Below, in pieces: positions 25,606-36,016 of a stretch of DNA of 64,000 nt. The stretch's first letter is position 1; each line of letters starts with the position of its first letter. The notes under the pieces are model-generated. The model searched no databases and was not told where the DNA came from. It was given only the letters and a program-made list of their open reading frames with translations. The position numbers and the translations under genes are program-made. This DNA comes from an uncultured Massilia sp. (GTDB taxonomy: Bacteria > Pseudomonadota > Gammaproteobacteria > Burkholderiales > Burkholderiaceae_D), in assembly GCF_913773735.1 (NCBI RefSeq), contig NZ_CAJYEB010000023.1, forward strand, positions 186,001 through 250,000, in the 5' to 3' direction.

Positions 25606-27990
25606 ATGCCAACAATTAAAGAGATTCTTCAGACTATGGATTACGGTCCCGCACCCGAAAGCACCAAGGAAGCGCAAGCGTGGCTGGACCAGCACGGCCG
25701 CCGTTTCGGCCTGTTCATCGACAACCAGTGGACCGAGCCGGGCGAGACCTTCGCCTCGTCCAACCCCGCCGACGGCAGCGAACTGGCGCAGATCACGCAG
25801 GCGACCGACGCCGATGTGCAGCGCGCCGTCGAAGCCGCGCGCCGCGCGCATCCGGGCTGGGTCGCCATGGGCGGCCACGGCCGCGCCACCGTGCTGTACA
25901 CGCTGGCGCGCCTGCTGCAGCGCCACGCGCGCCTGTTCGCCGTGCTCGAGACGCTGGACAACGGCAAGACCATCCGCGAAACCCGCGACGCCGACCTGCC
26001 GCTGGCCGCGCGTCACTTCTACCACCATGCCGGCTGGGCGCAGCTGCAGTCGGAAGAATTCGCCGACTACCGCGCCGTGGGCGTGATCGGCCAGGTCGTG
26101 CCGTGGAACTTCCCGCTCCTGATGCTGGCCTGGAAGGTCGCGCCGGCGCTCGCGGCCGGCAACACCATCGTGTTCAAGCCGGCCGAATACACGCCCCTGA
26201 CCGCGCTGCTGTTCGCCGAGATCTGCCAGATGGCCGGCGTGCCGGCGGGCGTGGTCAACGTCGTCACCGGCGACGGCCGCGTGGGCGAAGCCATCGTCAA
26301 CCATCCGGACGTCGACAAGCTGGCGTTCACCGGCTCGACCGAAGTCGGCCGCCTGATCCGCAAAGCCACCGCCGGCAGCGGCAAGAAGCTGTCGCTGGAA
26401 CTGGGCGGCAAGTCGCCGTTCATCGTGTTCGACGACGCCGACCTGGACGCCGCGGTCGAGGGCCTCGTGGACTCGATCTGGTTCAACCAGGGCCAGGTGT
26501 GCTGCGCCGGTTCGCGCCTGCTGGTGCAGGAATCCGTGTACGACCGCTTCATCGCCAAGGTGAAGGCGCGCATGCAGACGCTGCGCGTCGGCTCGCCGCT
26601 GGACAAGTCCACCGACATCGGCGCGCTGGTCGATCCGGTCCAGCAGCAGCGCATCCACGGCCTGGTGGAGTCGGCGCGCAGCGAAGGCTGCGAAGTCTGG
26701 CAGCCGGCCTGCGCCACGCCGGGCGAGGGCGCCTGGTACCTGCCCACCCTGATCACCGGCGCGTCGACCACCGCCACCGTGAGCCAGACCGAGATCTTCG
26801 GCCCGGTGCTGGTGGCGATGAGCTTCCGCACCCCGGCCGAGGCGGTGCAACTGGCCAACAACACCGTCTACGGCCTGGCGGCCTGCGTCTGGACCGAGTC
26901 GATCAGCCTGGCGCTGGACGTGGTCCCGCAGATCAGGGCCGGCGTGGTGTGGATCAACACGGCGAACCAGTTCGACGCGGCCTGCGGCTTCGGCGGCGTG
27001 AAGGAATCGGGCTTCGGCCGCGAAGGCGGCAAGGAAGGCATGTTCGAGTACCTGATCCCGCGCTCGGAAGACGCGCGCCCGAACCTGCCGCAGGCCGTCG
27101 CCCGCGCCAAGGCCAAGGCGCAGCCGGCGCGCGAAGCCAACCCGTTCCAGATCGACCGCACCGCCAAGCTGTACGTCGGCGGCAAGCAGGCGCGCCCGGA
27201 CAGCGGCTACAGCCGCGCGATCCACGGCGCCGGCGGCGAGTTCCTGGCCGACGTCGGCGAAGGCAGCCGCAAGGACATCCGCAACGCCGTGGAAGCGGCG
27301 CACAAGGCGTCCGGCTGGGCGAAAGCCAGCGCGCACAACCGCGCCCAGGTGCTGTACTACATCGCCGAGAACCTGGCCGTGCGCGCCGACGAATTCGCCG
27401 AGCGCATCGCCCTGCAGACCGGCAGCAAGAACGCCGAGAAGGAAGTGCAGGCATCGATCGAGCGCCTGTTCTACTGGGCCGCGTGGGCCGACAAGTACGA
27501 CGGCGCCGCGCACCAGCCGCCGATGCACGGCATCACCGTCGCCCTGAACGAACCGGTCGGCGTGATCGGCATCGTCTGCCCGAACGAGAACCCGCTGCTG
27601 GGCTTCGTCTCGCTGGTGGCGCCGGCCATCGCGCTGGGCAACCGCGTGGTCGCCGTGCCGTCGGAAGCGCATCCGCTGTCCGCGCTGGACCTGTACCAGG
27701 TGCTGGACACCTCGGACCTGCCGGGCGGCGTGCTGAACATCGTCACCGGCGCCGCCGACGAGCTGGCGCGCACGCTGGCCTCGCACTTCGACGTCGACGC
27801 CGTGTGGCGCCACGACGGCTCGCCCGACGGCTGCGCGGAAGTCGAGCGCCTGTCGGCCGAGTCGCTCAAGCGCACCTGGACCGGCGGCGCCAAGGGCCGC
27901 GACTGGTTCGACGCGAAGCAGGCGGCGGGGCGCACGGTGCTGCAGCACGCGACCCAGGTCAAGAACGTCTGGATCCCGTACGGCGTCTGA
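25606..27990 (+). CDS. Two-domain aldehyde dehydrogenase, ALDH16 type
   Basis: 794 residues, about 1.6 times a normal ALDH. The N-terminal domain (about 30-490) is complete: GQVVPWNFPLLM, general base Glu265 in LELGGKSPF, catalytic Cys299 in NQGQVCCAGSR, and EIFGPVLVAMSF. The C-terminal part (about 515-790) is a second ALDH domain (KLYVGGKQARPDSGYSR, GVIGIVCPNENPLLG) that is cut short and lacks the catalytic cysteine. An active domain followed by a degenerate one is the ALDH16 architecture. The position after deoC suggests it oxidises the acetaldehyde released by DeoC to acetate; this is inferred from context. Translation starts 15 bases after deoC. Confidence 0.92.
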   Translation: MPTIKEILQTMDYGPAPESTKEAQAWLDQHGRRFGLFIDNQWTEPGETFASSNPADGSELAQITQATDADVQRAVEAARRAHPGWVAMGGHGRATVLYTLARLLQRHARLFAVLETLDNGKTIRETRDADLPLAARHFYHHAGWAQLQSEEFADYRAVGVIGQVVPWNFPLLMLAWKVAPALAAGNTIVFKPAEYTPLTALLFAEICQMAGVPAGVVNVVTGDGRVGEAIVNHPDVDKLAFTGSTEVGRLIRKATAGSGKKLSLELGGKSPFIVFDDADLDAAVEGLVDSIWFNQGQVCCAGSRLLVQESVYDRFIAKVKARMQTLRVGSPLDKSTDIGALVDPVQQQRIHGLVESARSEGCEVWQPACATPGEGAWYLPTLITGASTTATVSQTEIFGPVLVAMSFRTPAEAVQLANNTVYGLAACVWTESISLALDVVPQIRAGVVWINTANQFDAACGFGGVKESGFGREGGKEGMFEYLIPRSEDARPNLPQAVARAKAKAQPAREANPFQIDRTAKLYVGGKQARPDSGYSRAIHGAGGEFLADVGEGSRKDIRNAVEAAHKASGWAKASAHNRAQVLYYIAENLAVRADEFAERIALQTGSKNAEKEVQASIERLFYWAAWADKYDGAAHQPPMHGITVALNEPVGVIGIVCPNENPLLGFVSLVAPAIALGNRVVAVPSEAHPLSALDLYQVLDTSDLPGGVLNIVTGAADELARTLASHFDVDAVWRHDGSPDGCAEVERLSAESLKRTWTGGAKGRDWFDAKQAAGRTVLQHATQVKNVWIPYGV

Positions 27991-28007
27991 TTAACCGGTA
28001 ACATCAA

Positions 28008-28121
28008 CGTAGGGTGGACGGCTTTGCCGTCCACGCGGTGGCAGGCAAAGGCTCCGATCCCGTGCGCGATTCGGCAGCCGCCAACGATCACCGCGTGGAC
28101 GGCCGAGCCGTCCACCCTACG
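28008..28121. repeat. REPIN-like inverted pair of family B repeats inside the deo operon
   Basis: Two 31-bp units in inverted orientation (28008-28038 and 28091-28121), identical except for the three loop bases. Each unit is itself a hairpin: GTAGGGTGGACGGC, loop TTT or CGA, GCCGTCCACGCGG. They enclose 52 bp. This fits a REPIN, a pair of REP sequences moved by a RAYT transposase elsewhere. It separates the aldehyde dehydrogenase and deoA genes. Confidence 0.85.
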
Positions 28122-28145
28122 CATTTTCGAATAAGGTTGAATATC

Positions 28146-29468
28146 ATGTTCCTTCCACAAGAAATCGTCCGCAAAAAGCGCGACGGCGGCATCCTGAGCG
28201 CCGAGGAAATCCAGTTCTTCGTGCGCGGCATCCCCGGCGGCAGCACCACCGAAGGCCAGATCGCCGCCTTCGCGATGGCCGTCTACTTCAACGACATGAC
28301 CATGGACGAACGCGTCGCCTTCACGCTGGCGATGCGCGATTCCGGCCTGGTCATGGAGTGGAAGTCGCTCGACCTGCCGGGTCCCGTCGTCGACAAGCAC
28401 TCGACGGGCGGCGTCGGCGACGTCGTCTCGCTGATGCTGGGGCCGATGGTCGCCGCCTGCGGCGGCTTCGTGCCGATGATCTCGGGCCGCGGCCTGGGCC
28501 ATACCGGCGGCACGCTGGACAAATTCGATTCGATCCCGGGCTACGGCACCGTGCCGGAACCTGAACTGTTCCGCAAGATCGTCAAGGACGTCGGCGTGGC
28601 CATCATCGGCCAGACCGCCCAGCTGGCCCCGGCCGACAAGCGCTTCTACAGCATCCGCGACACCACGGCCACCGTCGAATCGGTCGCCATGATCACCGGC
28701 TCGATCCTGTCCAAGAAGCTGGCGGCGGGCCTGGACGCCCTCGTCATGGACGTCAAGGCCGGCAGCGGCGCGTTCATGCCGACCTATGAAAAATCCGTCG
28801 AGCTGGCCGAGTCGATCGTCCACGTCGGCAACGGCGCCGGCACCCGCACGTCGGCCATCCTGACCGGCATGAACGAGTCGCTGTGCCCGGCCGCCGGCAA
28901 TGCCGTCGAGGTGCGCGTGGCGATCGACTACCTGACCGGCAAGTCGCGCCCGAGCCGCCTGCACGCGGTGACGATGGCGCTGTGCGCCGAGATGCTGGTG
29001 CTGTCGGGCCTCGCGGCCAGCGATGCCGAAGCGCAGGCCAGGCTGCAGCACGCGCTCGATTCGGGCGAGGCCGCCGAGCGCTTCGCGCGCATGGTGACCG
29101 CCCTGGGCGGCCCGGCCGACCTGATGGACAATCCCGATGCCTACCTGGAGCGCGCGCCGATCGTGGTGCCGGTGCCGGCCCTGGAGTCGGGCTACGCCCA
29201 CGCGACCGACTGCCGCGGCCTGGGCCTGGCCGTGGTCGGCCTGGGCGGCGGCCGCACCCGTCCGCAGGATGCGATCGACTTCGCCGTGGGCCTGACCGGC
29301 CTGGTCGAACTGGGCACGCAGGTGCAGGCCGGGCAGCCGCTGGCGCTGGTGCATGCGCGCACCCAGGACGCGGCCGAGCGCGCCGTGCGCGAAGTGCAGG
29401 CGGCGTACCGCATCGCGGCCGAGCGCCCGGCGGCGCAGCCGATGATCTACAAGACCATCCGTCCCTAA
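28146..29468 (+). CDS. deoA: Thymidine phosphorylase
   Basis: 440 residues, equal to E. coli DeoA. It cleaves thymidine and deoxyuridine with phosphate to base and deoxyribose 1-phosphate. The glycosyl-transferase-family features are plain: [18 protein letters not shown] at the N-terminus, phosphate-binding [23 protein letters not shown], the [21 protein letters not shown] loop and [20 protein letters not shown]. The start is the ATG at 28146, after the REPIN-like repeat; the frame continues upstream only through that repeat. The usual Gly-rich ribosome binding site is weak here (AATAAGGTTGAATATC). Confidence 0.96.
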   Translation: MFLPQEIVRKKRDGGILSAEEIQFFVRGIPGGSTTEGQIAAFAMAVYFNDMTMDERVAFTLAMRDSGLVMEWKSLDLPGPVVDKHSTGGVGDVVSLMLGPMVAACGGFVPMISGRGLGHTGGTLDKFDSIPGYGTVPEPELFRKIVKDVGVAIIGQTAQLAPADKRFYSIRDTTATVESVAMITGSILSKKLAAGLDALVMDVKAGSGAFMPTYEKSVELAESIVHVGNGAGTRTSAILTGMNESLCPAAGNAVEVRVAIDYLTGKSRPSRLHAVTMALCAEMLVLSGLAASDAEAQARLQHALDSGEAAERFARMVTALGGPADLMDNPDAYLERAPIVVPVPALESGYAHATDCRGLGLAVVGLGGGRTRPQDAIDFAVGLTGLVELGTQVQAGQPLALVHARTQDAAERAVREVQAAYRIAAERPAAQPMIYKTIRP

Positions 29469-29481
29469 CATCCAGCCATCC

Positions 29482-29509
29482 CGTCGCCCCGGTGCAGGCC
29501 GGGGCGACG
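29482..29509. repeat. Short family A palindrome just before cdd
   Basis: Hairpin CGTCGCCCCGG-TGCAGG-CCGGGGCGACG with 11-bp perfect arms, ending 14 bases before the cdd start and just before its GGAGA ribosome binding site. The arrangement matches that before deoB. Confidence 0.85.
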
Positions 29510-29523
29510 CCATCGGAGACATC

Positions 29524-29928
29524 ATGCAATACGAAAAACTGATCGACGAAGCCCGCGCCGCGCGCCTGCTCGCCTACGCGCCGTACTCGCAGTTCCAGGT
29601 CGGCGCCGCGCTGGCATGCAAGGACGGGCGCGTGTTCCGCGGCTGTAACGTCGAGAACGCGGCCTACGGCCTGTCCAACTGCGCCGAGCGCACCGCCCTG
29701 TTCTCGGCCATCGCCCACGGCTACCGGCCGGGCGACTTCGCGGCGCTGGCCGTGATCGGCGAGACCGACGGCCCCATCGCCCCCTGCGGCGCCTGCCGCC
29801 AGGTGATCCTGGAACTGGGCGGGGACGACCTGCCGGTCGTGCTGGCCAACCTGGAAGGCAAAGTGATGGAAACCACGGCGGGGGCGCAGTTGCCGCACGC
29901 GTTCGGCGGGCGCGACCTGCAGAAATGA
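29524..29928 (+). CDS. cdd: Cytidine deaminase
   Basis: 134 residues, the size of the tetrameric class. It converts cytidine and deoxycytidine to uridine and deoxyuridine, feeding the phosphorylases of the same operon. The zinc site is complete: NCAERTAL (ligand Cys and catalytic Glu) and PCGACRQV (two ligand Cys). GCNVENAAYGLS is the ribose-binding stretch. It is the last gene of the nucleoside catabolic operon. Confidence 0.96.
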   Translation: MQYEKLIDEARAARLLAYAPYSQFQVGAALACKDGRVFRGCNVENAAYGLSNCAERTALFSAIAHGYRPGDFAALAVIGETDGPIAPCGACRQVILELGGDDLPVVLANLEGKVMETTAGAQLPHAFGGRDLQK

Positions 29929-29989
29929 CCTGGACGTTGGATCGGGATTCAGCGCCTCTTAAGTCAGCCGCGGGCAAAAGCTGCCAAAC

Positions 29990-30019
29990 TTGAAATCACG
30001 GAAAGGCCCACAACATGAT
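29990..30019 (+). promoter_or_regulatory. Candidate sigma-70 promoter for the DUF2076 gene
   Basis: TTGAAA (29990-29995), 18-base spacer, CATGAT (30014-30019): five and four matches to the consensus. The gene starts at 30051 behind AGGAG. This would make the DUF2076 gene independent of the cdd operon. Confidence 0.45.
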
Positions 30020-30050
30020 GGGCTATCCGACGTTTCCATGAGGAGCAGAG

Positions 30051-30836
30051 ATGAGCCCGCAAATGAGTACGCAAGATGCCCGAATGCTGCAGGATTTCCT
30101 GGCCCAGCTGGTCCAGGCCCGCGGCGTCCGGAAGGACCCGGAAGCCGACGCGCTGATCCAGCGCGCCGTCGCCCAGCAACCCGATGCCGCCTACCTGCTG
30201 GTGCAGCGCGCGCTGCTGGTCGGACAGGCGCTGGAAAACGCCAAGGACCGCATCGCCGCGCTGGAAGAGCAGTTGCGCGAGGCGCAGGCGCAGGCGCAGC
30301 AGCAGGGGCAGCAGGGCGGCCGCTTCCTGGACGCCGATTCCTGGGGCAATAGCGGCACGGCGCGCCCCGCCGCCCAGCAGCAGGGCTATGCGCGCGACCT
30401 GCAGCAGGCCTATCCGTCGCAGTCGCAGCCGCCGCAATATCAGCCGCAGTACCCGTCCCAGCCGCAGTACCAGTCCGCGCCGCGCTCCGGCTTCCTGAGC
30501 GGCGGCTTCGGCTCGGCGCTGGGCACGATGGCGGCCACGGCGGCCGGCGTGGCCGCCGGCGGCTTCCTGTTCCAGGGACTGGAAAACATGTTCAACCACA
30601 ACGAACATGGCGGCGGCGGGAACCACCTGCTGAACGGCGACGACCCCGGCAACAACCTGTTCGGCAACAACGACCAGTCGGGCAGTTCGCTGGCCAGCCA
30701 GGCCGGCCTGGGCGACGTCGACCGCGCGCTCGACAATGGCGGCGGGCAGGGCCTGTTCGATGCCGACAATACCAGCATCGACGGCGGCGACGGCTTCTTC
30801 GACGGCGACGGGTCGGACGAGGGATTGTTCAGCTGA
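30051..30836 (+). CDS. DUF2076 domain protein
   Basis: 261 residues with AGGAGCAG before the ATG. The N-terminal 75 residues are helical and likely coiled-coil (DARMLQDFLAQLVQARGVRKDPEADALIQRAV then LEEQLREAQAQAQQQ). A Gln/Pro/Tyr-rich linker follows (QSQPPQYQPQYPSQPQYQ). A Gly/Ala-rich hydrophobic segment (ALGTMAATAAGVAAGGFLFQGLENMF, near residue 160) comes next, and then an acidic Gly/Asp/Asn-rich tail. This four-part layout is typical of DUF2076. The family's role is unknown; some are annotated as periplasmic sensor-like proteins, without good evidence. Monocistronic. Confidence 0.85.
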   Translation: MSPQMSTQDARMLQDFLAQLVQARGVRKDPEADALIQRAVAQQPDAAYLLVQRALLVGQALENAKDRIAALEEQLREAQAQAQQQGQQGGRFLDADSWGNSGTARPAAQQQGYARDLQQAYPSQSQPPQYQPQYPSQPQYQSAPRSGFLSGGFGSALGTMAATAAGVAAGGFLFQGLENMFNHNEHGGGGNHLLNGDDPGNNLFGNNDQSGSSLASQAGLGDVDRALDNGGGQGLFDADNTSIDGGDGFFDGDGSDEGLFS

Positions 30837-30843
30837 CGCAGGA

Positions 30844-30899
30844 CGTCGTCCCGGCGCAGGCCGGGACCCAATTAGGCCCCGGCCTGCGCCGGGGCGACG
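30844..30899. repeat. Intergenic palindrome, family A copy 5
   Basis: Shortened family A element: left hairpin CGTCGTCCCGGCGCAGGCC... and right hairpin GGCCTGCGCCGGGGCGACG, joined by an AATTA spacer. It lies 7 bases after the DUF2076 stop and 37 bases before the convergent glyoxalase-fold gene. Confidence 0.8.
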
Positions 30900-30936
30900 A
30901 TGTGCGGCCACAGCGGGATCACCGGGATGAGCGGGA

Positions 30937-31362
30937 TCAGCGGAACAGGTCTTCCGGCTTCCATGGATCGTAGGTGCCCACGTTCCACACATGCCCCTCG
31001 GGATCGCGGCACATGAAGCCGCGGCTGCCGAACTCCGTGTCCGACGGTTCCTGCAGGATGACGGCGCCGGCATTGCGGGCGCGCTCGCAGACGCGGTCGG
31101 CGTCGTCGACCTGCAGGTAGACGGTCTGGGTCTCGCGTCCGCCGATCTCGTCGGGCTGCGCCAGCACGCGGGCGTAGTCGTCGTCGCCGCCGACGGTGCC
31201 CAGCATGATCATGCCGCCGCCCAGCGTCAGCTGGGCATGGGCGATGGCGCCGTCGATGCCGGGGATGGCGACCTGGGTTTCGAAGCCGAACACGTCGCTC
31301 AGCCAGTCGATGGCGGCGGGCGTGTCGCGGTAGCGCAGGCAGGGGATGGCGATCGAGGGCAT
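30937..31362 (-). CDS. VOC (glyoxalase/bleomycin-resistance fold) protein
   Basis: 141 residues from the ATG at 31362, which has GGGAG upstream. Two halves of the beta-alpha-beta-beta-beta fold are visible: PCLRYRDTPAAIDWLSDVFGFET at the start and QVDDADRVCERARNAGA in the second half, ending with FMCRDPEGHVWNVGTYDPW. The DPEGHxW pattern is typical of PhnB-like and glyoxalase-like members. The metal-ligand pattern and substrate cannot be decided. It lies downstream of the LytTR regulator gene on the same strand, about 56 bases away, but no functional link is evident. Confidence 0.87.
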   Translation of the reverse strand: MPSIAIPCLRYRDTPAAIDWLSDVFGFETQVAIPGIDGAIAHAQLTLGGGMIMLGTVGGDDDYARVLAQPDEIGGRETQTVYLQVDDADRVCERARNAGAVILQEPSDTEFGSRGFMCRDPEGHVWNVGTYDPWKPEDLFR

Positions 31363-31418
31363 GGCGGTGTCTCCCGGGATGGATGATGCGCCCATCCTAG
31401 CATTCGCGCGGCCCGGTT

Positions 31419-32297
31419 TCACATCTGCTGGAACAGGTGGGTGTGGTTGCGGCTCACCTCGATCTCGCCGGCATGGTTGCGCAGCCTGAGCATATGGCGC
31501 CCGCGCAGGTCGCGCACGACCTCGCCGATGGCGTCCACGCGCACCAGCGTCGAGCGGTGCACGCGCCAGAATTCGTCCGGATCCAGTTCGTCCAGCAATT
31601 CCTTGAGCGTCTTGCGGATCAGGAATTCGCCGGTCGCCGTCTGCACCCGCGTGTATTTTTCGTCGGACTGGAAGAACAGCACTTCGCGCACGCTCACCAT
31701 GCGCAGGCTGGCGCCGACCTGGGCCTGGATCCAGCGCAGGTAGGGCGGCTTGTCCGGCTTGTCCTTGTTGTCGAGCAGCGCCGCAAGCCGCGCCAGCTGG
31801 GCGCCGATGTCCTGCGGCGGCGCGGCTGGTGGCGTGGCCGCCGCAGTTGCCGCCGCAGTTGCCGCCGCAGTGGTCCCCGCAGTTGCGGCCGCAGCGGTGC
31901 CGGCAGCGGCCGCCGGACGGGCCCGCAGGCGCGCGCGCAGGCGCGCGCAGGTGGTGGCCAGGCGCTCGTGCGAGACGGGCTTGAGCAGGTAGTCGAGGGC
32001 GCCCTGCTCGAAGGCGTCCAGCGCGTACTGGTCGTAGGCGGTGGCGAACACGATGTGGGTGCGGTCGTACAGCCGCCGCGCCGCCTCGATGCCGGACAGG
32101 CCCGGCATGCGGATGTCGAGGAAGGCGATGTCGGGCCGGTGGCGCTCGCCCAGTTCGACGGCCTCGACGCCGTTGGCCGCCTCGGCCACGATCTGCAGTT
32201 CGGGCCAGGCGACCTGCAGGCGCGCGCGCAGCAGGTCGCGCATCGGCGCCTCGTCGTCGGCGATCAGGGCCGTCACCGGCGTGCCGCGTTCGTCCAT
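31419..32297 (-). CDS. LytTR-family response regulator
   Basis: 292 residues. The receiver domain (1-125) has the acidic pocket DDEAP, phosphorylated Asp61 in IAFLDIRMPG, and the conserved Lys in LLKPVSHE. Next is an Ala/Thr-rich linker (about 130-165) encoded by imperfect 12-bp tandem repeats, then the LytTR DNA-binding domain (about 190-292). The latter shows VREVLFFQSDEKYTRVQTATGEFLIRKTL, FWRVHRSTLVRVD and VSRNHTHLFQQM. It is directly downstream of the sensor kinase gene (two-base gap), so both are made together. Targets unknown. Confidence 0.93.
   Translation of the reverse strand: MDERGTPVTALIADDEAPMRDLLRARLQVAWPELQIVAEAANGVEAVELGERHRPDIAFLDIRMPGLSGIEAARRLYDRTHIVFATAYDQYALDAFEQGALDYLLKPVSHERLATTCARLRARLRARPAAAAGTAAAATAGTTAAATAAATAAATPPAAPPQDIGAQLARLAALLDNKDKPDKPPYLRWIQAQVGASLRMVSVREVLFFQSDEKYTRVQTATGEFLIRKTLKELLDELDPDEFWRVHRSTLVRVDAIGEVVRDLRGRHMLRLRNHAGEIEVSRNHTHLFQQM
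31834..31893. repeat. Imperfect 12-bp tandem repeat in the response-regulator linker
   Basis: Five units of the form GTTGCCGCCGCA, the second and third identical. They encode the Thr-Ala-Ala-Ala linker between the receiver and LytTR domains, so copy changes would alter linker length in steps of four residues without a frameshift. Confidence 0.75.
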
Positions 32298-32299
32298 GG

Positions 32300-33190
32300 T
32301 CAGGCATCCTCCATCATCTTGTAGGGCAGGGTGATCGTGGCGCAGGCGCCGCCGGCCGCCGGCATCGCGATCGACAGCGCGGCCTGGCCGCCGTACAGCA
32401 GTTGCAGGCGCTCGCGGATGTTCGCCAGGCCCACGCCGTCGTCGGCGTGCGGGTCGATGCCGACGCCATCGTCGCACACCTCCACGTGCAGGGTCGCGTC
32501 GACGACGAAGGCGCGCACGGCGACGGTGCCGCCGGCGATCTTCGGTTCCAGGCCGTGCTTGATGGCGTTCTCGATCAGCGTCTGCAGCATCATCGGCGGG
32601 AACGGCGCGCTGGACAGGAAGTCCGGCACCTCGAAGCGCACCTGGAGTCTTTCTTTCATTCGCGCCTGCATGATGGCGAGATAGGCGCGCGACAGCTCGA
32701 CCTGCTTGCCGAGCGTGCCGCCGCCGCGCGCGCGCATCTGCGGCAGCGTCGAGCGCAGGTACTCGATCAGGTGGGCGTGCACGCGCGCCGCCTCCTGCTG
32801 GTCGGTCTCGATCAGCTGGCCGATCAGGGCCAGCGTGTTGAACAGGAAATGCGGCTCGACCTGGGCCTGCAGGGCCGCCATGCGCGCCTCCATCAGGCGC
32901 CGTTCCAGCGTGGCGACGTTGGCCTGGGCGGTGGCGTCGCGCGCCGCCAGCTCGGCCTTGCGCTTGCCGCCGGCCAGCACCTTGACGCCGAACGAGATCA
33001 CCGTGTACCAGAACGCCGCTTCCGGCGTGTTCACGATGATGAAGAATGCCCACGCCAGGAACCAGGTCAGCAGCAGCTGGCGCCAGTCGACGACGGCGAG
33101 CCAGTCGAAGAAGCGCCACCACAGCTTGGCGGCTTCGGCGACGGCGTCGCGCACGAAGTCGAGGGCGCGGTTGATCTCGCTGGCGCGCAT
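32300..33190 (-). CDS. LytS-type sensor histidine kinase
   Basis: 296 residues. Only one or two membrane segments are present (LLLTWFLAWAFFIIV and FWYTVISFGVKVLA, residues 39-73), so there is little room for an external sensor. A coiled coil follows (80-110), then the HisKA_7TM/His_kinase domain with His114 in EPHFLFNTL. The ATPase part has LQTLIENAIKHGLEP, CDDGVGIDPHADDGVGLANIRERL and a final glycine-rich strand. The kinase acts on the LytTR regulator encoded next. The small membrane protein gene immediately upstream in the transcript may supply the missing sensory part; that is an inference. Confidence 0.92.
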   Translation of the reverse strand: MRASEINRALDFVRDAVAEAAKLWWRFFDWLAVVDWRQLLLTWFLAWAFFIIVNTPEAAFWYTVISFGVKVLAGGKRKAELAARDATAQANVATLERRLMEARMAALQAQVEPHFLFNTLALIGQLIETDQQEAARVHAHLIEYLRSTLPQMRARGGGTLGKQVELSRAYLAIMQARMKERLQVRFEVPDFLSSAPFPPMMLQTLIENAIKHGLEPKIAGGTVAVRAFVVDATLHVEVCDDGVGIDPHADDGVGLANIRERLQLLYGGQAALSIAMPAAGGACATITLPYKMMEDA

Positions 33191-33200
33191 CGCGTTCTCC

Positions 33201-33488
33201 TTATTGCTTGCCGTACTGTTCGTCGTACCCGGCGTGGCGCTCGCGCACCGTGCGGCGATGGTCGACGGCGAAGGCGCCCACCACCAGCTTGACGGCCATG
33301 AACAGGACGAACAGGCACAGCGCCAGCGGCAGGATCGTCACCAGCAGGGCCAGGCCGATGCAGCAGGCCAGCACGGCCGGCCAGGGCATGGCGGCGATGG
33401 CGTCGGCGCCGCGCCGGCAGGCACGCACGATGTCGCGGGCGACGTCTTCCATGGCATCGGCAAATTCGCGGAAAGTGGTGTTTTTCAT
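33201..33488 (-). CDS. Small membrane protein encoded with the LytS/LytTR pair
   Basis: 95 residues from the ATG at 33488, which has AGGAGA eight bases upstream. An amphipathic N-terminus (TTFREFADAMEDVARDIVRACRRGADAI) is followed by one long or two close hydrophobic segments (WPAVLACCIGLALLVTILPLALCLFVLFMAVKLVVGA split by a short turn). The basic C-terminus is RTVRERHAGYDEQYGKQ. No family recognised. It starts the three-gene transcript with the sensor kinase and response regulator, with 10 bases to the kinase. A candidate -10 TATAGT lies at 33531-33536. Confidence 0.75.
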   Translation of the reverse strand: MKNTTFREFADAMEDVARDIVRACRRGADAIAAMPWPAVLACCIGLALLVTILPLALCLFVLFMAVKLVVGAFAVDHRRTVRERHAGYDEQYGKQ

Positions 33489-33828
33489 CGGGTTCTCCTG
33501 GAGCGCGCTGCGGCGCATTGCGATGGAATCACTATAGGCCCGCTGCCCGCCAGCCGCCAGCCTCACCCGACGAAATGCCGAAAACGCGGGTCCAGTGGTC
33601 GTGCGGCTGGATAAGCGGCATGCATTACGGATGCGCCGCGCCGCGCGCTCCATCGTCGTCCATCCCGCGATATCCGCAGTCCGTCGCATCGGGCGGCCGC
33701 CCGCGCCATTCCTGCTTCATAGTACTTTTGGCAAGGCCGCATCCAGCAGCCATGCCGAGACATTATTTTCTTTATTTTAAGAAATTATACATTTACTATT
33801 GCCAATCCACCCCCGTCGAGAGGTTTCC
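33489..33828. other. Divergent intergenic region, 340 bp
   Basis: Between the small membrane protein gene and the S9 peptidase gene. Apart from the TATAGT near 33531 (minus strand) and a strikingly AT-rich tract at 33760-33800, which contains TATACA and probably the peptidase promoter, I see no open frame with coding character and no repeat. Confidence 0.6.
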
Positions 33829-35880
<2,052 letters not shown>

Positions 35881-36016
35881 TGTCCTGAGCACGGCGCTTG
35901 CGCGGCCCGGTGCCGGACGCGCAAGCGCAGGTTTGCGCCATCTCGTCCTGCCCGGCCCGCCGCCGCCCTACATTGGTCATGCGCGATGCATGAACGAACC
36001 CAATGGAGAGAGCGAT

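Noticed and set aside
25249-27948. Long minus-strand frame opposite deoC and the aldehyde dehydrogenase
   Set aside because: Same reason: repetitive Arg/Gly/Gln/Val composition and no motif, while the plus strand has intact enzymes.
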